From NCBI GenBank assembly GCA_964427155.1, contig CAYRSC010000018.1:44719-108718 (forward strand): a DNA stretch of 64,000 bases. The letters are read 5' to 3'. The first letter of the stretch is position 1. Each line of letters starts with the position of its first letter. Below are positions 8,005-15,887 of the stretch, piece by piece. Under the pieces are notes generated by a model. The model did not search any database. It was not told the origin of the DNA and saw only the letters and a program-made list of their open reading frames with translations. A program made the translations under genes and the position numbers. This DNA is from Desulfothermus sp964427155. Lineage in GTDB: Bacteria; Desulfobacterota; Desulfovibrionia; Desulfovibrionales; Desulfothermaceae.

Positions 8005-9732
8005 TTAGTCCAGGTGGTATTTTTCCTCTGCAAGGGCGTATAAGGGACGCCATACAAGCCTGTTTATGGTCACCACAGCCACTATCATGGCAAGGGTAGC
8101 GGCCAGGAGTAGGGGATAATTTCCAGTGGCTGTGGCCTGACTTATGGTGGAGCCAATACCCGTGGTCTTCAAGGTCTTACCTGCAAACTCTATATACTCT
8201 GCCACAATAGATGCATTCCACGCACCCCCCCCTGCAGTGATAATTCCAGTGACAATATAGGGAAAGAGAGAGGGCAGTATGAGATATCTCCACTTCTGCC
8301 ATTTGCTAAGCTGAAGGAGCCTTGCAGTATATCTGAGGTCCACGGGAATGGTAGAGGCACCTGCAATGATATTAAAGAGTAAATACCACTGCGTTCCAAG
8401 TAGCATCAACAAAATAGCCGCTGTATTAAGCCCCCCAGGAAGTCTTAATACCACCAGGAGAAAAGCTGGAAACAGGGCGGTGGCTGGCACAGAGGCCGCT
8501 ATTTGCACTATAGGTTGAAGCCACCTGGCTATCCTGGGGTTGGTACCTATTGCAACACCCACTGGGATGGTCCACAAAAGGGCTATGACAAGTGCCATGC
8601 TTACCCTTAAAAAGGTGGCCGTAAGGGCCACGCCAATATGCCACCACTCATGGGAGGTGAGAGAGGATAGAAGGAGGATGGAGCGATATAGATAGATACC
8701 CAGGAGGAGGGCCCCTGCCCCTGTTGTTATTACCATTACAGGAATGCTCCTCCTTTTTTTTCCCCTCCCCTCTCTTCGGTAGGAGAGGTGGATGAGCCAC
8801 ATATCCACCCTCTCCAGGAGTCGGGATATCCCCTTTCTCAGACGATAGAGTATCCTGGAATCCACCAGGAGATCATAGAACCACGAGGTCACAGGGGGCT
8901 CTGAATCTGTCATATTGAGCTTAAACTTGGAAGACCACGCAAGCAAGGGACGCCACATGAGCTGGTCCAGGGCAATGATAACAACTATAAGGGTAACCAC
9001 TCCCCAACACACTGCCTTTATATCTCCCCTGTTTGCAGCTTCCTGGAGATAGGCCCCGATTCCAGGGAGACGAAAGTCCTTTTTCCCCACTGTGAATATC
9101 TCTGCGGCCATGAGAAAAAACCATCCTCCTGCCCAGCTCATCATGCTATTCCAGATAAGGGAAATGGCACCAAATGGGAGGTCCAGGGTCTTTACCCTGA
9201 GCCATCCCCTTATGTGAAAGATCTTACTTGCCTCTCTAAGGTCTCTTGGAATGGTGGAGAGGCTCTGATACCACGCAAAGGTGAGGTTCCAGACCTGACT
9301 TGTAAATATGAGAACAATGGAGGCAAGTTCCACAGCAATACCCTTTGGGAGGATGGCACTAAAACTCAACAGGACTACAGGGAGAAAAGAGAGAATGGGA
9401 ACGCTCTGAAGCACATCCAACAGGGGCATAAGGACCATTTCAGCATATCTGCTCTTTACCGCGGCATATCCATAGAGGATGGAAAACACAAGTGAGAGGA
9501 TATAGGCGGCCACCATCCTGCTCACCGAGAGAAGGGCATACCAGGGCAAGAGATGTAGAGAAAGGCCTATGGTGGGTCCAGTGATCTCTGAAGGGGCATG
9601 AAAGGCCAGGGTAATTCCCAGATATATGAGGACGGCCACAAAGATCAGGACTATTATATCTCCCAGAAGGGAGTATTTTCTGTCACCAGGAGGAGAAAGG
9701 TGTTGAAAGATATTTTCCATGACGCTATCCAA
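8005..9732 (-). CDS. ABC transporter permease, duplicated (two permease domains in one chain)
   Basis: A 575-residue integral membrane protein made of two copies of the binding-protein-dependent permease domain (about residues 60-265 and 355-560), each with the EAA-type cytoplasmic loop (DLREASKIFHIRGW and DLRYTARLLQLSKW). This matches the duplicated anion permease family (COG4986-like), whose members pair with ATPases like the next gene. No substrate-binding protein is nearby, so the substrate is unknown. The start is uncertain: TTG at 9732 has GAGGGG 7 bases upstream, while ATG at 9720 has no ribosome site. That GAGGGG is also the 3' arm of the tmRNA terminator, and no space is left for a separate promoter. 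Confidence 0.88.
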   Translation of the reverse strand: MDSVMENIFQHLSPPGDRKYSLLGDIIVLIFVAVLIYLGITLAFHAPSEITGPTIGLSLHLLPWYALLSVSRMVAAYILSLVFSILYGYAAVKSRYAEMVLMPLLDVLQSVPILSFLPVVLLSFSAILPKGIAVELASIVLIFTSQVWNLTFAWYQSLSTIPRDLREASKIFHIRGWLRVKTLDLPFGAISLIWNSMMSWAGGWFFLMAAEIFTVGKKDFRLPGIGAYLQEAANRGDIKAVCWGVVTLIVVIIALDQLMWRPLLAWSSKFKLNMTDSEPPVTSWFYDLLVDSRILYRLRKGISRLLERVDMWLIHLSYRREGRGKKRRSIPVMVITTGAGALLLGIYLYRSILLLSSLTSHEWWHIGVALTATFLRVSMALVIALLWTIPVGVAIGTNPRIARWLQPIVQIAASVPATALFPAFLLVVLRLPGGLNTAAILLMLLGTQWYLLFNIIAGASTIPVDLRYTARLLQLSKWQKWRYLILPSLFPYIVTGIITAGGGAWNASIVAEYIEFAGKTLKTTGIGSTISQATATGNYPLLLAATLAMIVAVVTINRLVWRPLYALAEEKYHLD

Positions 9733-9733
9733 T

Positions 9734-9775
9734 AAAAAACCCCTCTATCCGGCACACTCTCCCGGAGAGAGGGGT
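9734..9775 (-). terminator. Rho-independent terminator of tmRNA
   Basis: On the minus strand, ACCCCTCT pairs with AGAGGGGT, an inner CTCTCCGGGAGAG hairpin fills the loop, and six Ts follow. It lies 12 bases after the tmRNA 3' end and directly before the permease start. Confidence 0.85.
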
Positions 9776-9786
9776 CTGGTTTTCTT

Positions 9787-10145
9787 TGGTGGAGGCGGCG
9801 GGAGTTGAACCCGCGTCCGGAGACACTACACAGAAGCTTCTACAGGCTTAGGCCAGGTTTTGATTTAACCATCAAATCCCCCCTGACCAGGGTCTTTGAT
9901 GGCGAGTCCCTTGGATTTCTCGTCCAGGTGTACAGGGACCTACACCTGAACCAGCCTGATGTATTTGTCACCCCTTCCAGGCTATCAGGCGTCACCTAGA
10001 AGAGGCGTGGCTGCAACTTAAGCAGCCATTGCGTATTCGTAATCGTTGTTGGCACTTAATTTTTTGCCGCGTGTTTTACGAGGCCTCGCGGCACCTCGGC
10101 CTGCCACTCCTGCTTCGCTATCCCCGTCGAATCCAGTTCGCCCCC
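9787..10145 (-). ncRNA. ssrA: tmRNA (transfer-messenger RNA)
   Basis: This RNA rescues ribosomes stalled on broken messages. The 5' end GGGGGCGAACTGGATTCGAC and the 3' end CGCCTCC-A-CCA form the alanine-tRNA-like acceptor stem with one G-U pair, and CCA is encoded. The T-arm GGTTCAACTCC is present. The tag reading frame is found near 10050-10018: after the resume site it encodes ANNDYEYAMAA followed by TAA, close to the ANNDYDYAMAA-type tags known from sulfate-reducing relatives. The length of 359 is normal for an unpermuted tmRNA. A tRNA-Met gene lies 24 bases upstream, and the two may share a promoter. An open frame inside it at 9805-9999 is an artefact. Confidence 0.96.
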
Positions 10146-10169
10146 AAATACTGGGGTGGGGCAAAAAAA

Positions 10170-10243
10170 TAGCGAGGGAGGGACTTGAACCCCCGACTCT
10201 GCGGATATGAGCCGCATGCTCTAACCAACTGAGCTACCTCGCC
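10170..10243 (-). tRNA. tRNA-Met (anticodon CAT), elongator type
   Basis: A cloverleaf folds from GGCGAGG at the 5' end, D-arm AGCTCAGTTGGTTAGAGC, anticodon stem TGCGG/CCGCA with loop CTCATAT (anticodon CAT), T-arm GGGGGTTCAAGTCCC, and 3' acceptor strand CCTCGCT with discriminator A. The first acceptor pair is G-U. CCA is not encoded. The body matches bacterial elongator tRNA-Met. A tRNA-Ile2 (CAT, modified to lysidine) is the alternative but its body usually differs. Confidence 0.93.
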
Positions 10244-10256
10244 TTGACGGATGTTT

Positions 10257-10285
10257 TATGTAAGCATTTTTTTCATTTTTGGCAA
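10257..10285 (-). promoter_or_regulatory. Candidate sigma-70 promoter for tRNA-Met and tmRNA
   Basis: On the minus strand, TTGCCA (10285-10280) and TACATA (10262-10257) are separated by 17 bases, and the -10 box ends 13 bases before the tRNA. Position and spacing fit; the -10 box is a weak match. Confidence 0.45.
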
Positions 10286-10351
10286 GAGGAAAAATAAGGT
10301 GGTGAAAAAATTAACATCCCCTGAAAAGATCCCTTGAGATAAATAAGGTGC

Positions 10352-10693
10352 TCACTCCCCCTTTAATATATCTTCCCTATAGGTACTCTCCATCTTCTCA
10401 ATGACGCTAGCCACCTCCTCACAGCCATTTAATGAATCCTTCACTAGCTGAAGGAGCCTTTCAGCATATTCGTTTTGAGGGTCTATCTGATAATTCACCC
10501 ACATCCCCTCCCTGAAGGAGGATACAATACCAGCCTCTTCCAGTATCTTTAAATGCTTACTCACCGTGGACTGGGCAACCCCTAAAATTGCCCTCACCTC
10601 ACACACGCACAGCACCCTCCTCTCCAACATCTTTACGATCTTTATCCTGTTTGGATCAGAGAGGGCCTTCATCACCTTTATAAACCTCTTCAT
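10352..10693 (-). CDS. ArsR/SmtB-family transcriptional regulator
   Basis: A 113-residue winged-helix repressor. The recognition helix region AQSTVSKHLKILEEAGIV (about residues 40-57) and a wing GMWVNYQID are clear. The RVLCVCEV stretch (about 27-34) has the CVC pair in the same helix as the thiol-metal site (ELCVCDL) of ArsR-type arsenite sensors, so metal or metalloid sensing is possible, but no arsenic gene is adjacent. GGGGGAG precedes the ATG. It is divergent from amt across a 228-bp gap holding palindromic elements. It could control itself, amt or distant genes; none of this can be decided here. Confidence 0.88.
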   Translation of the reverse strand: MKRFIKVMKALSDPNRIKIVKMLERRVLCVCEVRAILGVAQSTVSKHLKILEEAGIVSSFREGMWVNYQIDPQNEYAERLLQLVKDSLNGCEEVASVIEKMESTYREDILKGE

Positions 10694-10769
10694 ATCTCCC
10701 CCAATTTATCGCTTTTTAGGAATATAGCTATCAACCCCATTCCCGTCAAGTCTCCTCTCATGAAACATG

Positions 10770-10800
10770 AAACATTTTTGTATCACAATTCATATTTGTA
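10770..10800. repeat. Two degenerate copies of the GTACA-N4-TGTAC element upstream of amt
   Basis: Written on the + strand as GTACATTTTTGTAC, the element found before glnA recurs here as gaaCATTTTTGTAt (10770-10783, 12 of 14 matches) and as a weaker CATATTTGTA core (10791-10800, one mismatch in the core), spaced 18 bp apart. They lie about 70-100 bp upstream of a sigma-54-type promoter, where enhancer-binding activators bind. Confidence 0.45.
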
Positions 10801-10868
10801 TCTTTTTATATTCCATCTCACAAGGAAACATGGGTAAAGATTTAACGTATTTTCAAGCTATTGCATGC

Positions 10869-10883
10869 TGGTATGCCCCGTGC
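10869..10883 (+). promoter_or_regulatory. Candidate sigma-54 (-24/-12) promoter of amt
   Basis: TGGTATG-CCCC-GTGC matches the consensus TGGCACG-N4-TTGC in both invariant GG and GC dinucleotides at the exact spacing, and in 8 of the 11 defined positions. It lies 39 bp before the amt start codon. Nitrogen-limitation control through RpoN is the usual mode for amt and glnA genes. Confidence 0.65.
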
Positions 10884-10921
10884 ACCTTTTTGGAAAATTT
10901 TTTTTAAAGGGAGGTAGTGGT

Positions 10922-12130
10922 ATGATATCCAATGCAGATGTGGTATGGGTCCTGGTGTCTGTAGGGCTCGTGATGCTAATGACTCCTGGCCTGGCAATTT
11001 TTTATGGGGGGCTGGTCAGGAACAAAAATGTACTAAATGCTATCTTAATGAGCTTCATAGCCCTGGGGGTAATATCCCTTGAGTGGTTTATACTGGGATA
11101 TTCCATGTCCTTTGGAAAAGACATGGGGGGAATTATTGGAGGGCTTAATCACTTTTTTCTCAAAGGGGTGGGGTTGTCCCCCTCACCAGATTATGGACAC
11201 ACCATTCCCCAGGCCCTTTTCATGCTCTTTCAGATGATGTTTGCAATTATTACCCCTGCCCTTATCTCAGGGGCCATTGTGGAGCGAATAAAGTTCTCCT
11301 CTTATGTGGCCTTTATCCTTCTATGGTCCATTTTTGTATACAATCCCCTCTGCCATTGGGTATGGGGAAAGGGAGGATGGCTGGCCCGTCTCGGAGTAAT
11401 AGACTTTGCAGGGGGAATAGTGGTCCATATAAGTGCAGGCATCTCTGCCCTGGCTGCTGCACTGGTGGTGGGCAAAAGGAAGGGGTATCCTAGGGCAGAA
11501 TTTGTGCCCCATAACCTTCCCTTAGCGGCCATTGGAGCAGGTCTGCTGTGGTTTGGTTGGTTTGGATTTAATGGGGGGAGTGCCCTGGCCGCTAATAAGA
11601 TTGCCGTACTGGCCGCCGCCAACACCCATATAGCGGGAGCAGCTGCTGCAGTGGCCTGGATAGTTGCAGAGTGGCTACACATGGGAAAACCAAGCACCCT
11701 GGGTATTATTTCAGGACTTGTGGCAGGTCTGGCCACCATTACCCCAGCATCTGGCTTTGTCCCCATGTGGGCGGCCCTTATAATTGGACTGCTTGCAGGG
11801 GGAGTGAGTTATTTTGCCGTTATAGTAAAGGTAAGGATGGGATTTGACGATTCCCTGGATGCCTTTAGTATACACGGAATAGGTGGCATACTCGGTACCC
11901 TGTGTCTGGGGCTGTTTGCCGCATACGGGGCAAAAGGATTATTCTTCGGAAACCCCGCCCAGTTGGGTGCCCAATTTATGGGAGCAGCAGTGGCGGTTAT
12001 CTATTGTGGGATACTAACTGCCACTATCTTAAAACTCATAGACGTAACCATTGGACTGAGGCCTGCTGAGGAAGATGAGGTGATGGGAATGGATTTGACT
12101 CAACACGGAGAAGAGGGTTATAAGATATAG
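10922..12130 (+). CDS. amt: Ammonium transporter Amt
   Basis: A membrane channel of 402 residues with about eleven transmembrane segments that conducts ammonium across the inner membrane. Visible are the family opening TPGLAIFYGGLVRNKN (about residues 21-36), the first channel His in GGIVVHISAG and the second in FSIHGIGGILG, and the C-terminal about 30-residue cytoplasmic tail that contacts PII. ATG at 10922 follows GGGAGG; an earlier in-frame ATG at 10865 overlaps the promoter and adds a polar extension not seen in the family. The downstream genes nadE, glnB and glnA belong to the same nitrogen block, and PII (glnB) is the expected regulator. Confidence 0.95.
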   Translation: MISNADVVWVLVSVGLVMLMTPGLAIFYGGLVRNKNVLNAILMSFIALGVISLEWFILGYSMSFGKDMGGIIGGLNHFFLKGVGLSPSPDYGHTIPQALFMLFQMMFAIITPALISGAIVERIKFSSYVAFILLWSIFVYNPLCHWVWGKGGWLARLGVIDFAGGIVVHISAGISALAAALVVGKRKGYPRAEFVPHNLPLAAIGAGLLWFGWFGFNGGSALAANKIAVLAAANTHIAGAAAAVAWIVAEWLHMGKPSTLGIISGLVAGLATITPASGFVPMWAALIIGLLAGGVSYFAVIVKVRMGFDDSLDAFSIHGIGGILGTLCLGLFAAYGAKGLFFGNPAQLGAQFMGAAVAVIYCGILTATILKLIDVTIGLRPAEEDEVMGMDLTQHGEEGYKI

Positions 12131-12168
12131 GCCCATTGTATATATCTTACACAATCCGGGAGCCCTAT

Positions 12169-13800
12169 ATGAAGATTGCACTGGCCCAGATAAATCCCAT
12201 TATAGGGGACTTTGAATACAACACCTCAAAGATCCATTCCTATATTGAACAGGCACACAAGAGGGGAGCGGACATGATCATCTTTCCAGAGCTCTCCCTC
12301 ATGGGATACCCCCCCCTGGATTTTCTAAACCGCTCGGAATTTGTAAGGAGGTCCCTGGGGTATCTAGATACCATAAGGGGAATGAGCACTGGGATCGGTG
12401 TCCTCGTTGGGGGGGTTACGCCAAATCCCCGCGAAAAAGGGAGACCATATTTTAATAGTGCCATATTCTTCCATAGGGGGAAGATACTTCTGGAGTATCA
12501 CAAACGTCTGCTTCCCACATATGATGTCTTTGATGAGGCCAGGTATTTTGAGCCAGGCGAGGATAGAGGAATAATAGAATTCCAGGATCTGAAACTTGGA
12601 CTCACTGTATGCGAGGATATGTGGACACAGAGGGGCTTCTATCCCTATGAGTATAAAATAAAACCTGTTGACGAGCTAAAGGGAAAGGTGGATGTGGTTA
12701 TCAACATCTCTGCCTCTCCCTATTATGTAAAAAAAGTAGAGGAGATTAAACGTCTCATCTCCCTTCACTGTGTGAAACTGAATGTCCCTTTTGTATATGT
12801 AAATCAGGTGGGGGGAAATGATGAACTCATATTCCAGGGTCATTCTATGGTCCTGTCCCCTGCAGGAGAACTCATCTTGAGGGCCAGGGACTTTAAAGAA
12901 GATCTGCTCATCTGGGAGGTGGAGAAAGACCCCATTGCAGGAGATATAGAGGAGATGGAAGAAGAGGATGAGGTGATTGAGGCCCTGGCAACGGGGATTA
13001 AGGACTATTGTAAAAAATGTGGCTTTAAAAAGGTGGTACTGGGACTCAGTGGAGGGATTGATTCCTCAGTTGTGGCATCTCTTGCCACCTATGCCCTGGG
13101 AAGGGAAAACGTGGTGGGAGTGGCAATGCCAGGTCCATATAACTCCCCCGAGAGCCTTGAAGATGCCTCTAACCTTGCAGAGAGGTTGAAGATAGAGTTT
13201 CATGTGGTTCCCATTGGAGAGATGTTTGAAGAACTAAAAAGGTCCCTCTCCCCTATCTTCTCAGGGCTAAAGGAAGATATTACAGAAGAAAATATGCAGT
13301 CACGTCTCAGGGGAATAATCCTCATGTCCATTAGCAATAAGTTTGGTTATCTCCTCTTAAATACAGGGAATAAATCAGAGCTGGCAGTGGGATACTGTAC
13401 CCTCTATGGGGATACCAACGGAGGTCTTTCAGTGCTCGGGGATGTAAAAAAGCAAATGGTTTACAGGATAGCCCGTCGCCTAAATGAGAGGTTTGGATGG
13501 ATACCAGAGAGGGTTTTTATAAAACCCCCTTCAGCAGAGCTACGACCTGATCAAAAGGACGAGGACTCTCTCCCCCCCTATGAGTTCCTGGATAAGGTCA
13601 TCCATCTGTATATAGAAGAAGAGATAGGAGGAGATGAGATAATAGAGAGGCTGGGACACAAAGAGACAGTAAAGAGGATACTGGGTCTTATAAAACAAAA
13701 TGAATATAAGAGGAGGCAAACCCCTCCTGTACTAAAGGTAACCAAACGGGCCTTTGGACTGGGATGGAGATTTCCCATCGCCCACGGCTATAGACCATAA
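12169..13800 (+). CDS. nadE: Glutamine-dependent NAD+ synthetase
   Basis: It makes NAD+ from deamido-NAD+, ATP and glutamine-derived ammonia. The N-terminal nitrilase-type domain (about 1-260) has the catalytic Glu in FPELSLMGYPP (residue 41) and Cys in LTVCEDMW (about 149). The C-terminal synthetase domain (about 270-543) has the ATP-pyrophosphatase loop LSGGIDSS (about 294) and the NTGNKSELAVGYCTLYGD motif. The length of 543 is normal for bacterial two-domain enzymes. The start ATG at 12169 (MKIALAQINP) matches the family start. Its place between amt and glnB suits a glutamine-consuming enzyme in a nitrogen cluster. There is a 38-bp gap after amt with no terminator, so co-transcription is likely. 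Confidence 0.95.
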   Translation: MKIALAQINPIIGDFEYNTSKIHSYIEQAHKRGADMIIFPELSLMGYPPLDFLNRSEFVRRSLGYLDTIRGMSTGIGVLVGGVTPNPREKGRPYFNSAIFFHRGKILLEYHKRLLPTYDVFDEARYFEPGEDRGIIEFQDLKLGLTVCEDMWTQRGFYPYEYKIKPVDELKGKVDVVINISASPYYVKKVEEIKRLISLHCVKLNVPFVYVNQVGGNDELIFQGHSMVLSPAGELILRARDFKEDLLIWEVEKDPIAGDIEEMEEEDEVIEALATGIKDYCKKCGFKKVVLGLSGGIDSSVVASLATYALGRENVVGVAMPGPYNSPESLEDASNLAERLKIEFHVVPIGEMFEELKRSLSPIFSGLKEDITEENMQSRLRGIILMSISNKFGYLLLNTGNKSELAVGYCTLYGDTNGGLSVLGDVKKQMVYRIARRLNERFGWIPERVFIKPPSAELRPDQKDEDSLPPYEFLDKVIHLYIEEEIGGDEIIERLGHKETVKRILGLIKQNEYKRRQTPPVLKVTKRAFGLGWRFPIAHGYRP

Positions 13801-13816
13801 AAAATTGGAGGTTTGT

Positions 13817-14155
13817 ATGAAGAAGATAGAAGCTATTATAAAGCCCTTTAAGCTGGATGACGTAAAAGAAAAACTCACAGAAATAGGCATAAAGGGGATG
13901 ACCATCACAGAGGTAAAGGGCTTTGGAAGACAAAAAGGACATACTGAGATATATCGGGGGGCAGAATATGTGGTGGATTTCCTTCCCAAGATAAAGATTG
14001 AAGTGGTGGTTCCAGATGAGATGGTGGAGGAGACCCTGGAGGTGATATGCCGCTCAGCCAAGACTGGAAAGATAGGGGATGGAAAGGTCTTTGTGATACC
14101 AGTGGAGGAGGTAATAAGGATAAGGACAGGAGAAAAAGGAGAGGTCGCAGTTTAA
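13817..14155 (+). CDS. glnB: Nitrogen regulatory protein PII
   Basis: A 112-residue trimeric signal protein that reads 2-oxoglutarate, ATP/ADP and, in many species, glutamine status. The start MKKIEAIIKPFKLDDVKEKL is typical. The T-loop carries Tyr51 in YRGAEYVVDF, the uridylylation site, and the C-terminal IRTGEKGE motif is complete. GGAGG lies 7 bases before ATG 13817. It follows nadE by 16 bases and precedes glnA, where it is expected to act on GlnE and on Amt. No uridylyltransferase (glnD) is in the window. Confidence 0.97.
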   Translation: MKKIEAIIKPFKLDDVKEKLTEIGIKGMTITEVKGFGRQKGHTEIYRGAEYVVDFLPKIKIEVVVPDEMVEETLEVICRSAKTGKIGDGKVFVIPVEEVIRIRTGEKGEVAV

Positions 14156-14158
14156 AAT

Positions 14159-14172
14159 ATACAAAAATGTAC
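14159..14172. repeat. Palindromic element, copy 1 of 2 before glnA
   Basis: aTACAAAAATGTAC matches the palindrome GTACA-AAAA-TGTAC in 13 of 14 positions. It starts 3 bases after the glnB stop codon and about 150 bp upstream of the sigma-54-type promoter. Confidence 0.55.
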
Positions 14173-14234
14173 CTCTTTCCACATGGGATATATTTAAGGA
14201 TAACAACCCAATAGCACCCCTTACAAAAAAGATG

Positions 14235-14248
14235 GTACAAAAATGTAC
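14235..14248. repeat. Palindromic element, copy 2 of 2 before glnA
   Basis: GTACAAAAATGTAC is a perfect 5-bp inverted repeat around AAAA. It starts 76 bp after the start of copy 1 and about 65 bp upstream of the -24 box. The pair looks like an upstream activating region for an enhancer-binding protein, though the sequence is not the classic NtrC site. Confidence 0.6.
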
Positions 14249-14312
14249 TTAAAACACCAGGAGATTGAAAATAATCTAAAAAGATGTTAAGGGATTGTGC
14301 AGTTGTTTTATA

Positions 14313-14327
14313 TGGCATAAAATTTGT
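14313..14327 (+). promoter_or_regulatory. Candidate sigma-54 promoter of glnA
   Basis: TGGCATA-AAAT-TTGT keeps TGGCA and TTG of the -24/-12 consensus at the right spacing; the final invariant C is T here, so it is weaker than the amt promoter. It lies 38 bp before the glnA ATG, almost the same distance as the candidate amt promoter. Confidence 0.5.
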
Positions 14328-14364
14328 AGAAAGGGAGAAAACCAAAAGAGTTAGGAGGTATTAA

Positions 14365-15777
14365 ATGAATCCAAAAGAGGTCTTGGAATTTGCAAAAGAG
14401 AATAAGGTAAAGATGGTTGATTTACGGTTTGTGGACTTTCCAGGGGTATGGCAGCACTTTTCCGTGCCCATAGAGGAATTTGACGAGGGGACCTTTGAGA
14501 GTGGAGTGGGTTTTGATGGCTCCAGCATAAGGGGATGGAAATCCATCAACGAAAGTGATATGCTGGTTATTCCGGATCCAGCTACTGCCACTATTGATCC
14601 ATTTTTTGAGGTTCCTACCCTTACCCTCATCTGCAATATAGTGGACCCGGTGACCAAGGAAAAATATGCCAGGGACCCCAGGTATATTGCACAAAAGGCA
14701 GAAGAATATCTAAAATTTACAGGCATTGGGGATACTGCCTATTTTGGTCCTGAGGCAGAATTCTTTATCTTTGATGATATTCGCTACGACAATAATGCCA
14801 ACTACAGCTTCTATTTTGTGGACTCCACTGAAGGGATATGGAACTCTGGGAAGGAAGAAGGGCCCAACCTTGGGTACAAGCCCAGATATAAAGAGGGATA
14901 TTTCCCTGTACCACCAACTGATTCCTTTCAGGACATAAGGACCGAAATGGTATTGAAAATGGAGAAAGTGGGGATCCGCATAGAGTGTCAGCACCACGAG
15001 GTGGCCACTGCAGGCCAGGCAGAAATTGACATGAGGTTTGCCCCCCTGGTCCAGATGGGCGATCAACTCATGTGGTTTAAATATATCATCAAAAACGTGG
15101 CTAGAAAGCACAACCGGACCGCCACCTTTATGCCAAAACCCATCTTTGGGGACAATGGATCTGGCATGCACACCCATGTGAGCATCTGGAAGGATGGGGA
15201 GCCAATGTTTGCAGGAGACAAATATGCAGGCCTCAGTGAAGTGGCCATGTATGCTATTGGAGGGGTGTTAAAGCACGCCAAGGCCCTATGCGCCTTTACC
15301 AACCCCACCACCAACTCCTACAAGAGGCTGGTACCTGGATATGAGGCACCGGTAAATCTTGCATACTCCTCCAGAAACCGCAGTGCCGCCATCAGGATTC
15401 CAATGTACTCCCCCTCTCCAAAGACCAAGAGACTGGAGGTGAGGTTCCCTGATCCCTCCTGTAATGGCTATATGGCCTTTAGTGCCCTGCTTATGGCCGT
15501 TCTAGATGGAATTGAAAACAAGATAGATCCAGGAGAGCCTCTGGATAAAGACATCTATTCCCTCTCCCCTGAAGAACTAAAGGACGTGGATTCCACCCCA
15601 GGTTCCCTTGAAGAGGCCCTGGATGCCCTGGAAAAGGATTACGAATTCCTCCTTAAAGGGGATGTATTTACTGAGGATGTGGTAAAGGCATGGATCAGTT
15701 ATAAGAGGGAAAACGAGGTGGATCCCATAAGGCTTAGACCTCATCCCTATGAGTTCATGCTCTACTACGACATTTAA
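14365..15777 (+). CDS. glnA: Glutamine synthetase, type I
   Basis: It forms glutamine from glutamate, ammonium and ATP as a dodecamer. The 470 residues match the bacterial type I enzyme. Visible are the latch loop GVGFDGSS (about residue 47-54), GPEAEFF, the NGSGMHTHVSIWK ATP/glutamate region, the NPTTNSYKRLVPGYEAP loop, and the adenylylation site Tyr398 in KDIYSLSPEE, which fits the glnE gene next door. AGGAGG lies 7 bases before ATG. A hairpin terminator follows. Confidence 0.97.
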   Translation: MNPKEVLEFAKENKVKMVDLRFVDFPGVWQHFSVPIEEFDEGTFESGVGFDGSSIRGWKSINESDMLVIPDPATATIDPFFEVPTLTLICNIVDPVTKEKYARDPRYIAQKAEEYLKFTGIGDTAYFGPEAEFFIFDDIRYDNNANYSFYFVDSTEGIWNSGKEEGPNLGYKPRYKEGYFPVPPTDSFQDIRTEMVLKMEKVGIRIECQHHEVATAGQAEIDMRFAPLVQMGDQLMWFKYIIKNVARKHNRTATFMPKPIFGDNGSGMHTHVSIWKDGEPMFAGDKYAGLSEVAMYAIGGVLKHAKALCAFTNPTTNSYKRLVPGYEAPVNLAYSSRNRSAAIRIPMYSPSPKTKRLEVRFPDPSCNGYMAFSALLMAVLDGIENKIDPGEPLDKDIYSLSPEELKDVDSTPGSLEEALDALEKDYEFLLKGDVFTEDVVKAWISYKRENEVDPIRLRPHPYEFMLYYDI

Positions 15778-15823
15778 AGGAGGTATGTGCCTCTTATCTA
15801 GTGTGAAAAGAGGTGCTGGAGTA

Positions 15824-15857
15824 TTAAGCCTGTCCATCATGGGCAGGCTTAATTTTT
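15824..15857 (+). terminator. Rho-independent terminator after glnA
   Basis: TTAAGCCTGTCC pairs with GGGCAGGCTTAA around ATCAT, and TTTTT follows. It lies between glnA and glnE, 30 bp before the glnE start, so glnE either depends on readthrough or has a weak promoter in the short gap. Confidence 0.85.
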
Positions 15858-15887
15858 CCCAACCATAAGGTAAAGGACTTTTTAAGG

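Noticed and set aside
9805..9999. Open reading frame of 64 codons on the + strand
   Set aside because: It lies wholly inside the tmRNA gene on the opposite strand; the conserved RNA structure explains the sequence.
10170..10243. tRNA-Ile2 (CAT) instead of tRNA-Met
   Set aside because: The body (GGCGAGGTAGCTCAGTTGGTTAGAGCA) matches elongator tRNA-Met more than Ile2, though lysidine modification cannot be seen in DNA.
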